6,329 nucleotides of DNA from Bacteroidales bacterium. GTDB taxonomy: Bacteria; Bacteroidota; Bacteroidia; Bacteroidales; UBA7960. The position numbers and the translations under genes are program-made. Shown here piece by piece: positions 1-6,180 of the stretch. A model generated the notes under the pieces. That model did not search any database, had not been told where the DNA came from, and saw only the letters and a program-made list of their open reading frames with translations. The DNA lies in assembly GCA_007132825.1 (NCBI GenBank), contig SLNX01000227.1:1-6329 (forward strand), in the 5' to 3' direction. Every line of letters begins with the position of its first letter. The stretch's first letter is position 1.

Positions 1-1
1 A

Positions 2-1069
2 TCACAAAGGGGCAGTGTACACGTTTATGACCTGCTCTGCTCAGGTGATTTTCTCTACATTCTTGAAGCAAGCGAACGCCTTGGCAAAACGACCAGTGCA
101 CGAGTTCACGGTGTAGATCTGCTGAACGGGATCAAAATGTACACAATGGAGTTACAGGATGACGAATACAGTTATTTTCCAACTGCCTTAAACATAAATG
201 AGGATAAGACAATCAGCATGGCAGGCACCTATTTCAGGGGAAACCGGATCAGTGGCAGAAACACCAGGGGGTTGTTTTTTCTGACCGTCGCCAACGATGG
301 CAGCACAGCCGGGATGTCGGTACACCCGTGGCAGGAATTGCGCCCCACCCTCAGGACGTCCGTTCCCGACTGGTTTTTCAAAGTGATGCCCGATGTTTAC
401 ATACACGCAATCGAGGCTAATCATAACGGTACATTTACTGCCATTGCAGAGTTGTACCGCTATTCCGGCGAGGTGCGCCAGGAGGATTCCAGGGGAAGGC
501 AGGAACAATACCATCGTATCAGGATGCTGGATTTTATGGTTTTTAATTTTGATAATGAAGGACAAATTTTATACACAGAAAGGATAGAAAGGCCCCATAT
601 GGTATTGAAACTGGACTCCGAATTCAGTGGCGGTCCGTCATCTCTTGCCTATAATGCCAGCCAGGGACCATTAATGCGTGCAAGGGCAATGAAAAAAGCA
701 GGTGCCTTTACTTATCGCTTTCACCATCTGACCGAAAACAGTCTTCAACTGGCGTTTATGAGCTACGAAAACAAAATGCATTATGCCTATTTAATGGATG
801 TACGGAATAATCAGAAAGCCATAAAGGTGGACATGCAACATGCCAAGCCCAGTTTTATAAGCTACATGCAGATCATCGACCTTTGTGCGAACCAATCAGG
901 CTTTGGATTCATCCTTACTGAGATGAACACCCGCAGCTTCGATGACTCGGAGGCTTATTGGCGTGGCCTTCTTCCGGTAAATGGAAACAAAATGCTCATT
1001 TATGAATATATGCCACTGGGCGGAAGATTGAAGTTTGACATCATTTCGTCTCATCAAACAAGTTTGTAA
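2..1069 (+). CDS. Uncharacterised beta-rich, probably exported protein; 5' end outside the window
   Basis: The reading frame is open from base 2 to the TAA at 1067-1069, giving at least 355 residues with no stop on the left. The gene therefore starts upstream, and the ATG at 137 is most likely an internal methionine: in-frame codons before it read as ordinary protein (for example VHVYDLL and DFLYILEAS). The sequence is rich in short beta-strand-like stretches separated by polar turns, including MAGTYFRGN, GLFFLTVANDG, LDFMVFNFDNEGQILY, LQLAFMSYENKMHYAYLMD and GFGFILTEM. This pattern suits a propeller-like or other all-beta fold. It recalls secreted Bacteroidota proteins of unknown function; the DUF6770 group is my tentative recollection, not verified. 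No catalytic motif, cysteine pattern or membrane helix is visible in the part present. The signal peptide, if any, lies off the window. It ends 28 bases before the next gene on the same strand, so the two probably form an operon. Function unknown. Confidence 0.85.
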   Translation, partial: SQRGSVHVYDLLCSGDFLYILEASERLGKTTSARVHGVDLLNGIKMYTMELQDDEYSYFPTALNINEDKTISMAGTYFRGNRISGRNTRGLFFLTVANDGSTAGMSVHPWQELRPTLRTSVPDWFFKVMPDVYIHAIEANHNGTFTAIAELYRYSGEVRQEDSRGRQEQYHRIRMLDFMVFNFDNEGQILYTERIERPHMVLKLDSEFSGGPSSLAYNASQGPLMRARAMKKAGAFTYRFHHLTENSLQLAFMSYENKMHYAYLMDVRNNQKAIKVDMQHAKPSFISYMQIIDLCANQSGFGFILTEMNTRSFDDSEAYWRGLLPVNGNKMLIYEYMPLGGRLKFDIISSHQTSL

Positions 1070-1097
1070 CATATACATCAAGAATAAACAAAATATA

Positions 1098-2453
1098 ATG
1101 AAGACAAAGATCTATTTGAAAACAATGATAAGTTCACTGGTTGTATATTTACTGTTAATCACTCAAGCAAACAGTGCATCTGTCCAAAGGTATGACTCAG
1201 AACAGAAACCGCTTAAAAAATTTCAGTTAAGCATTCTTCCCATGATCGGGACAGATGGAACTGATGTGGTAAATTACAGATACCGGACCAGTCTGAACCT
1301 TTTTGCCGGTGTTACAGGAGGTATCGAAGGGTTTGAGGCTGCCTATTTCATGAACATCACCAGGGGTGATATCAAGGGATTTCAGGTTGCCGGATTCGGA
1401 AACATTGGACGTGGCAACGCAAATGGGTTTCAGGCTGCAGGTTTTGGCAATATCCTTCATGGAAACTCTGAAGGTTTCCAGGCAGCTGGGTTCATGAATC
1501 TTGTTCATGGTAATGCTCAGGGCTTGCGAGGTGCAGGCTTCATGAATGTGATAAGCGGAAACAAAAACGGTGTTATGGGAGCAGGCTTCATGAATGCTAT
1601 CGGAGGGCATACCCAGGGTATTTACGGAGCTGGATTTGGCAATTTTTACCGAAGAGATTACTCCGGTATCAGTGCTGCCGGATTCATGAATACAGTTGGG
1701 GGGCAATCTCAGGGGATTTTGCTTGCCGGCTTTGCAAATGCCAATAACCAGCAGGCACAAGGAATGATGCTGGCCGGTTTTGGGAACTTCTCCAGCAGTC
1801 TGGTCCAGGGAACGCAATTGGCCGGTTTCATGAATACATCGGGAGATATACAGGGATTGCAGGTTTCGGGATTTCTTAATATTGGGCGAAAGGTGGAAGG
1901 GATCCAGCTGGGTTTTATCAACATATCCGACACCATCAGCGGTGTGCCGATTGGGTTTCTGAGCATCGTCAGAAAGGGCGGCTTGCGACAACTGGAGCTT
2001 TCAGCGTCTGATGCCATGATAGCAGGCGCATCTTTTAAGATCGGTGTTCCTGTATTTTACAACATTTTCAGCATTGGCCATCTTCCGCTGCACAAAGAGA
2101 TTGACTGGGCCACCGGTTATGGGATCGGTTCTAATATTGCATTTTCTGATCAACACCGATTGCAAGTTGAATTGCATAACTACAGGCTTCACCAGCCCGA
2201 CTCGTGGTGGGATGAGGATCATGAAAACAACTTGAATGAATTGAGGGTGCTGTTTTCAAAACGTAACGACTCCAACCTGGAATGGTTTGCAGGACCTGTT
2301 TTGTATCACCAGTACCTTCGAGACAGAACCCTTGAGGGAGAATTCGACGACTACAGTGTAGCGCCTTACAGCTTTTTTGAAAGAACCCGAAGCAACAGCA
2401 TGTCGCAATGGTGGGCAGGTGCGCGTGTCGGAGTCAGGTGGGTGATACGGTAG
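1098..2453 (+). CDS. Secreted surface-repeat protein with 14 tandem ~16-residue GF-N repeats and a beta-rich C-terminus
   Basis: This encodes 451 residues from the ATG at 1098 to the TAG at 2451-2453. The frame is open further upstream to an ATG at 1035, but that start would overlap the previous gene. The 1098 start puts a textbook signal peptide at the N-terminus: Lys-rich MKTKIYLK, a hydrophobic core SLVVYLLLI, and likely cleavage near residues 26-27 (QANSA). The leader before it is A-rich with no Shine-Dalgarno site, as is usual in Bacteroidota. Residues ~78-294 are 14 tandem repeats with core G-[FLI]-x-x-A-G-F-[MGA]-N. Residues ~295-451 hold about eight amphipathic strands (e.g. LRQLELSAS, ATGYGIGSNIAF, HRLQVELHNYRL, EWFAGPVLYHQYL, WWAGARVGVRWVI), consistent with a small outer-membrane barrel. 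The late repeats (GIQLGFINIS, GVPIGFLSIV) resemble what has been called the LA_2272 surface repeat in Leptospira and Bacteroidota; this is from memory. Location at the outer membrane or cell surface is inferred. Ligand or role unknown. Confidence 0.9.
   Translation: MKTKIYLKTMISSLVVYLLLITQANSASVQRYDSEQKPLKKFQLSILPMIGTDGTDVVNYRYRTSLNLFAGVTGGIEGFEAAYFMNITRGDIKGFQVAGFGNIGRGNANGFQAAGFGNILHGNSEGFQAAGFMNLVHGNAQGLRGAGFMNVISGNKNGVMGAGFMNAIGGHTQGIYGAGFGNFYRRDYSGISAAGFMNTVGGQSQGILLAGFANANNQQAQGMMLAGFGNFSSSLVQGTQLAGFMNTSGDIQGLQVSGFLNIGRKVEGIQLGFINISDTISGVPIGFLSIVRKGGLRQLELSASDAMIAGASFKIGVPVFYNIFSIGHLPLHKEIDWATGYGIGSNIAFSDQHRLQVELHNYRLHQPDSWWDEDHENNLNELRVLFSKRNDSNLEWFAGPVLYHQYLRDRTLEGEFDDYSVAPYSFFERTRSNSMSQWWAGARVGVRWVIR
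1329..1979 (+). repeat. Fourteen tandem 48/45/42-bp coding repeats (16-residue protein repeat)
   Basis: Repeat starts fall at 1329, 1377, 1425, 1473, 1521, 1569, 1617, 1665, 1713 and 1761 (ten 16-residue units). Two 15-residue units follow at 1809 and 1854, then a 14-residue unit at 1899 and a final ~13-residue unit at 1941. The consensus is approximately G-F-x-A-A-G-F-M/G-N-x-x-x-G-N-x-x. Gly1, Phe7 and Asn9 are nearly invariant, and the residue after Phe7 varies between Met, Gly, Ala, Leu and Ile. The units differ freely at silent codon positions, so they are old and held by selection on the protein, unlike the perfect microsatellite just downstream of the gene. A short regular period with conserved Gly, aromatic and Asn positions is typical of beta-solenoids, where Asn can form ladders; this fold is an inference. 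Confidence 0.92.
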
Positions 2454-2460
2454 GTATATG

Positions 2461-2522
2461 GTTTAGAGTTTAGAGTTTAGAGTTTAGAGTTTAGAGTTTA
2501 GAGTTTAGAGTTTAGAGTTTAG
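2461..2522. repeat. Perfect heptanucleotide microsatellite (GTTTAGA)8.9
   Basis: Eight exact copies of GTTTAGA occupy 2461-2516, followed by a partial GTTTAG to 2522. No base deviates from the unit. The array begins eight bases after the stop codon of the repeat-protein gene and lies in the gap between two convergent genes. Because 7 is not a multiple of 3, length changes would shift any reading frame, but the array is outside both coding regions. Perfect identity implies recent expansion or ongoing slippage. Confidence 0.97.
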
Positions 2523-2536
2523 CAACTTGTGCCTGC

Positions 2537-2590
2537 AATCTCAATCTTAATCTTAATCTTAATCTTAACCTTAATCTCAATCTTATCCTT
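2537..2590. repeat. Hexanucleotide microsatellite (AATCTT)9, slightly degenerate
   Basis: Nine 6-base units run from 2537 to 2590. In order they are AATCTC, four copies of AATCTT, AACCTT, AATCTC, AATCTT and ATCCTT. On the - strand the unit reads AAGATT. The array ends one base before the stop codon of the - strand gene (2592-2594), so it forms the immediate 3' untranslated region of that gene. The 14 bases separating it from the heptamer array are not repetitive. A + strand frame reading (Ile/Leu/Asn)n through it is a by-product of the hexamer and is not a gene. Confidence 0.95.
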
Positions 2591-2591
2591 A

Positions 2592-5564
2592 CTAAAAAGG
2601 AATTACTGCCCGAACCCTGTAATACAGCTCCAGGTGATCGTCGTCACCAATGTGTTCGACCGGTTGTGCCAATCCAAGGCTGTGAAGGATTTGCAATCCT
2701 CCGATGCTGAGTACATTCTTTAACTCAAGACCGGCACCTGCACGTGAGACTGTACGATCTCCGGAAGGAAGGTTGTCATTCCTGACTACGCCACCATCAA
2801 TAAAAGCAGTGAGTGTGGTGCGCTGCAAAGAAATGATTCCCAGGATCTCAGTGTGAAGGTTGTCAGCAAACGGAATACGATATTCAAGGGTACCGAACAG
2901 AAGACGATTACCGGTTACATAATCTCTATAACCCCTGACTCTTTCCGCATCTGCATACAAAATATCAAGACCGGCAAGGGCACCACCCAGCTGGATGTCA
3001 TCATAACGGCTTAAACCGATGTAATCCTGTGGAAATGCATCACCCCATTGCGCTATTGCCCTTCCATATAGATAAAACCGGTGGTCGCTTAAGCCAGGAA
3101 AAATGACATAAGAGGTCAGGTCGGGTCTGATGTATTCCGTTTCCCCGCCAAGGGCCTCAGAAGCCATTGTTACACGCGCCTCAACACCCCAACCTGAAAG
3201 GGGGTGGATTACGTTGTGCACATAAGGTTTACGTTTGGTGATTCTTAACCCCAGTCGCATGTCCTGCTGCCAGCCACTCATGGGTTCGCCCAATACGTGT
3301 TCCGTTTCATCAAAATCCCAGAAACGTTCAGCGTCTGTATACTCATACCTGAACCGTGCATAGAGATTGGTACTGATGAAGTCATTATCAATCCAGTCGC
3401 GTGGCAAAGTCGCCATTACATAGCCTCCTGAGTTTGTTGTTACGAGGTAATCCCGCTCATAAAACCGACCGGTAAAGCTGTTATGGTAGAGGTTAAAGCT
3501 GATCGACGGGGTAAACTGATTGTTCATGTAACTGAGAAAGATCAGGCTATTATCCTGAAAACGGGTAAAAGAGACTGCCGCGGCCATCGAAAACATGTGT
3601 TTGGAGAGGGGTTCACTAAAAACGGAAATGACCCCAAGACCAAAATCATCTCGACTACTGAAATAGGGAAAAGGTATTGTTGACGCATGCGAAATGTTGC
3701 GCCAGGAATTGTAGGGATATCTGTTAATGATAAGCTCCTCATCAGGTGCTATCTGAGAAGGGATCACACTGGTTGGTTGATGTGTCAGCCAGGCGGTATA
3801 AGATGGATTCACAGACAATTGCAGGTCTTCTGCCCTCCTGGATGCATCTATCCTGTGAATATGGTTATCCCGCTTGGTATCCGAGCCGGTAAGGACCATT
3901 GTTCCGGCCTCATGCAGTGAATCGGGTGGCAGCCATTGCAGGGCGGTTCCACCTGCGAAAAGGGCCGTAACGCGTTCCTCGGTTGCATTATCATCAAAAG
4001 GATCGATCACAAAAACATTGGGAACATAGTCGCGCAGGCTGGTATAGGCCAGCAATCTGCCATCGTGGTTCCACAAAGGGTACCTGTCGTCCTGATCTGG
4101 ATTTGTCAATACCCGTTCAGTACCTGTCTCCCTGTTCAGCACAACAATATGCCGCTTACCATCCTCTTCAAAGCGAGCAAAGGCAATATATTTGCCTTCG
4201 GGATGGATTGCCAGCCTTCCAAGCTGCACATCAGACTTATGGGATGTGATCCTTTGTTCCTTCCCAGACTCCAGATCCATAAAGAAAATATTCCCCGTAC
4301 CATTTTCATTTACAACATAGTACAACCCCTGACCGTCAGTTGTGAACTGGGGATATGAAGCTCTCCTTGAGTGCGTAAGCCGTGTGCGGCGGCCCGATTC
4401 CACATCAATCAGGTAGATGTCATTCAGCAAAGAACCATGATTGCCGCGCCGGATTGAAGCATAGGCAATCTTTTCGCCATCCGGACTCCAGCTCAACGGT
4501 GTCTTAAAGTTTCCTTCAGCAATCACTCTCCGTTCCCTGAGGGTATCATTGGTGATAATGGAAAGCTGCTGATAGGGTTGTTGCCTGGATCTCAAGGCCA
4601 GTATGGCAATTTTTGTTGTATCCGGACTGTATTGAACATCGCTGATGAAAAGCCCGGGTATATCCTCCGGATCCACACCCAGGGAATCTGATCTCTCCAT
4701 CTGCGAAGCAAGGCTGTGGTAATAAATGTTGGCATGTCTTCTCCATTCATCTTCAAAGTCGTTAAATGAGCGATCCATAACCTCCTCAAATGCCTTATTG
4801 AAATTATGGACACGAATTAGTCCACCAAGCAATTCATTCCGATGGGCAAGGATCTTTGGCATCAGCGTGTCACCATAAGTATGGGAAAAATAACGAACCT
4901 GTGCATTACCCACGGCATACATCAACGACCTGTTGCGCATGGAGGTACCATCGGTATAGGATGGACGTCCATCGTAAAATGCTTTTCGAAGCAAATCATC
5001 GCCCCGTAAAGCATGCCATGGCTCAGTGTAATATTGAGCAATTCCCTCTGTCCACGGAACCGGCAACGATGAGGCAATACCTAACGTCCCGATCAATGGC
5101 AGGTTTGATTTCACCGCTTCAAAATGAAAGATGTGTGCCAGTTCATGGGCAATTACCGTACGCAACCATTTTTCCGGACCGCTCCATCCTTCTGCAACCT
5201 CATTCAGGTTTACCCAGATATTCGTGTAAGCCCGTGGAAAAGGAACGGCAAAACCGTTCATAATCTCATCTTCATCGCTGAGATTGATTCGAATCTTGTA
5301 ATCAAACTCGACATTAAGGTTCTCCGACAATGCGTGATAGGTAGCTTCCGCTATCGAAGCCGCCTGTGCTTCTATACCCGACAAGTGCTCAGGATAGCTA
5401 ATGATAAAATGCTCCGTTTCCACACTGACCCATTTCAGCTCTGGATGGTTGCGCTGGTTCATCATCGAAAAACCGGCAGGAAAGGCTTGACTGAAAACAC
5501 CCGGTGTGCCTGACACGCCCAAAATGGCAATCAGGCATAAGATTATTTTGCGAGATACATGCAT
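2592..5564 (-). CDS. Exported HExxH zinc peptidase / TolB-like propeller / Omp85-type barrel fusion protein
   Basis: This encodes 990 residues from the ATG at 5564-5562 to the TAG at 2594-2592. An in-frame TTG two codons upstream (5570) is a possible but less likely start. The N-terminus has a signal peptide (RKIILCLIAILGV core, cleavage near VFSQA). Residues ~40-290 form a gluzincin-like domain: HELAH at 140-144, and a downstream PWTEGIAQYY whose Glu173 is the likely third zinc ligand, with Glu141 catalytic. This matches the peptidase-MA-like arrangement. Residues ~305-595 hold about six TolB/PD40-type propeller blades (YSPDTTKIAI, WSPDGEKIAY, HPEGKYIAF, NHDGRLLAY). Residues ~628-990 are beta-rich, with VRGY at 876-879, EYRIPF at 894-899, FIDGG at 921-925 and a C-terminal Phe. 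These are hallmarks of the Omp85/bacterial surface antigen barrel, including the L6-loop VRG[FY] motif. The protein is inferred to sit in the outer membrane with peptidase and propeller in the periplasm or at the surface. Substrate unknown. It appears to be a single-gene transcription unit, convergent with the repeat-protein gene. Confidence 0.93.
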   Translation of the reverse strand: MHVSRKIILCLIAILGVSGTPGVFSQAFPAGFSMMNQRNHPELKWVSVETEHFIISYPEHLSGIEAQAASIAEATYHALSENLNVEFDYKIRINLSDEDEIMNGFAVPFPRAYTNIWVNLNEVAEGWSGPEKWLRTVIAHELAHIFHFEAVKSNLPLIGTLGIASSLPVPWTEGIAQYYTEPWHALRGDDLLRKAFYDGRPSYTDGTSMRNRSLMYAVGNAQVRYFSHTYGDTLMPKILAHRNELLGGLIRVHNFNKAFEEVMDRSFNDFEDEWRRHANIYYHSLASQMERSDSLGVDPEDIPGLFISDVQYSPDTTKIAILALRSRQQPYQQLSIITNDTLRERRVIAEGNFKTPLSWSPDGEKIAYASIRRGNHGSLLNDIYLIDVESGRRTRLTHSRRASYPQFTTDGQGLYYVVNENGTGNIFFMDLESGKEQRITSHKSDVQLGRLAIHPEGKYIAFARFEEDGKRHIVVLNRETGTERVLTNPDQDDRYPLWNHDGRLLAYTSLRDYVPNVFVIDPFDDNATEERVTALFAGGTALQWLPPDSLHEAGTMVLTGSDTKRDNHIHRIDASRRAEDLQLSVNPSYTAWLTHQPTSVIPSQIAPDEELIINRYPYNSWRNISHASTIPFPYFSSRDDFGLGVISVFSEPLSKHMFSMAAAVSFTRFQDNSLIFLSYMNNQFTPSISFNLYHNSFTGRFYERDYLVTTNSGGYVMATLPRDWIDNDFISTNLYARFRYEYTDAERFWDFDETEHVLGEPMSGWQQDMRLGLRITKRKPYVHNVIHPLSGWGVEARVTMASEALGGETEYIRPDLTSYVIFPGLSDHRFYLYGRAIAQWGDAFPQDYIGLSRYDDIQLGGALAGLDILYADAERVRGYRDYVTGNRLLFGTLEYRIPFADNLHTEILGIISLQRTTLTAFIDGGVVRNDNLPSGDRTVSRAGAGLELKNVLSIGGLQILHSLGLAQPVEHIGDDDHLELYYRVRAVIPF

Positions 5565-5806
5565 GTTCAAGGATTAAAGTGAAAGAAATACAAGTATCAA
5601 AAATAGCACTTTTTGACAAATCTGCACAACCGTCCAAAAACGCATACAAAATGTACGATTACGAACACATTTGTCGTTCATTTATTAAAATAGTAGTCTC
5701 TTATCTGCCTTATATTCAATTTTTTATAACTTTTGGCACAGATATGGATATTAATATAGCGAACCAAGAAAGAAAAATAAAAAAATAACCATAAAAGCAC
5801 AAAGTC
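5565..5806. other. A+T-rich divergent intergenic region
   Basis: These 242 bases separate two divergently transcribed genes and must hold the promoters for both. The - strand candidate is at 5598-5630. For the + strand gene the nearest match is TAACTTTT at 5727-5734 (7 of 8 to TAnnTTTG) without a convincing -33 element, so that assignment is weak. A 10-base perfect palindrome ATATTAATAT lies at 5748-5757 and could be an operator or simply A+T-rich chance. The last ~45 bases before the ATG at 5807 are nearly all A and C-poor pyrimidines, typical of an unstructured Bacteroidota leader. Short open frames here have no coding character. Confidence 0.6.
5598..5630 (-). promoter_or_regulatory. Candidate Bacteroidota-type promoter for the peptidase-barrel gene
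   Basis: On the - strand, TATTTTTG (5605-5598) matches the phylum's -7 consensus TAnnTTTG exactly. A GTTG (5630-5627) lies 21 bases upstream of it, an acceptable position for the -33 TTG element. Transcription would start around 5590, giving a leader of roughly 25 bases before the ATG at 5564. The match is by eye, and in A+T-rich DNA an exact -7 octamer can occur by chance. Confidence 0.45.
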
Positions 5807-6112
5807 ATGAAAACAAAAAGCATCATCATCGCAGCAGCAGCAATCATTTTCAGCATCTCAGGATTGTTTGCAAACCCAACAGGAAAAACCTTAACTTTTT
5901 TTGACGCATACGGAAGAACACTCATTCAGCCCATCATGGGCGAAGAAGCCATTGAAGATCTTCCTTTCGATGCAGCAGCGGTTTTTCAGAGCGTCCAATC
6001 AGAACGGGCTTATCAGGTTTTTGATTTGAGTGAATTATCCAAACCTGAAGTTGAAGAAGAGCTCCCATTTGACCTTAACAAGGTTTTCAGGAAAGCCATT
6101 AAAAAGAAATAA
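5807..6112 (+). CDS. Small secreted protein with duplicated LPFD motif, function unknown
   Basis: This encodes 101 residues, ATG at 5807 to TAA at 6110-6112. The N-terminus is a clear signal peptide: MKTKS, hydrophobic core IIIAAAAIIF, cleavage probably after LFA at residue 22, leaving a mature chain of about 79 residues. The mature part is acidic in the middle and ends in a basic tail (RKAIKKK). A motif occurs twice: EDLPFDAAAVF at 50-60 and EELPFDLNKVF at 84-94, so E-[DE]-LPFD-x3-VF repeats at a 34-residue interval. There are no cysteines, so no lipobox or disulfide. I do not recognise a named family. It could be a small periplasmic or surface-released protein, or an adaptor whose LPFD segments bind a partner. 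It is divergent from the peptidase-barrel gene and ends ahead of a hairpin terminator, so it is probably transcribed alone. Being a real gene is supported by the signal peptide, the repeat and the flanking terminator. Confidence 0.85.
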   Translation: MKTKSIIIAAAAIIFSISGLFANPTGKTLTFFDAYGRTLIQPIMGEEAIEDLPFDAAAVFQSVQSERAYQVFDLSELSKPEVEEELPFDLNKVFRKAIKKK

Positions 6113-6146
6113 TTCCCCAAAAGACTTTATCCCACTTCATTTTGTC

Positions 6147-6180
6147 AAAGGAACCGCCACCACCTTGGGGCGGTTCTTTG
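6147..6180 (+). terminator. Intrinsic terminator-like GC hairpin after the small secreted-protein gene
   Basis: GAACCGCC (6151-6158) pairs perfectly with GGCGGTTC (6169-6176). The stem extends outward by a G-T wobble and two A-T pairs (6148-6150 with 6177-6179), and the 10-base loop can form an inner CC/GG pairing. The 3' side continues TTTG, so the T-tract is short and partly within the stem. The A-run on the 5' side (AAA at 6147-6149) gives only a minimal T-tract for - strand transcripts. It lies 34 bases after the TAA at 6112. Confidence 0.7.

Noticed and set aside
137..139. ATG at 137 as the start of the first gene
   Set aside because: The frame stays open to base 2 and the codons before 137 read as normal protein, so the gene almost certainly begins left of the window.
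188..565. A 125-codon open frame on the - strand opposite the first gene
   Set aside because: It lies entirely within a longer + strand gene that has sensible composition. Its own translation has scattered Cys and Pro and no domain character.
1227..1991. A 254-codon open frame on the - strand opposite the repeat-protein gene
   Set aside because: It mirrors the tandem coding repeats: a 48-base period is a multiple of three, so a stop-free antisense unit stays stop-free in every copy. The translation is a low-quality Ile-His-Glu-rich repeat with no signal peptide or known fold.
2461..2590. CRISPR array or telomere-like chromosome end
   Set aside because: The units are only 6-7 bases with no spacers, and the arrays are flanked on both sides by intact chromosomal genes.
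2529..2723. A + strand open frame starting with Ile-Leu repeats
   Set aside because: The Ile-Leu run is the hexamer microsatellite read as codons, and the rest is antisense to the barrel end of the - strand gene. It is not a transmembrane protein.
3936..4358. A 140-codon + strand open frame antisense to the propeller region
   Set aside because: It is a shadow of the well-supported 990-residue - strand gene, without its own promoter, leader or recognisable domain.
5504..5788. A 94-codon + strand open frame across the divergent intergenic region
   Set aside because: It begins inside the - strand gene opposite its signal peptide and continues through A+T-rich DNA with promoter-like sites. It has no coding character.
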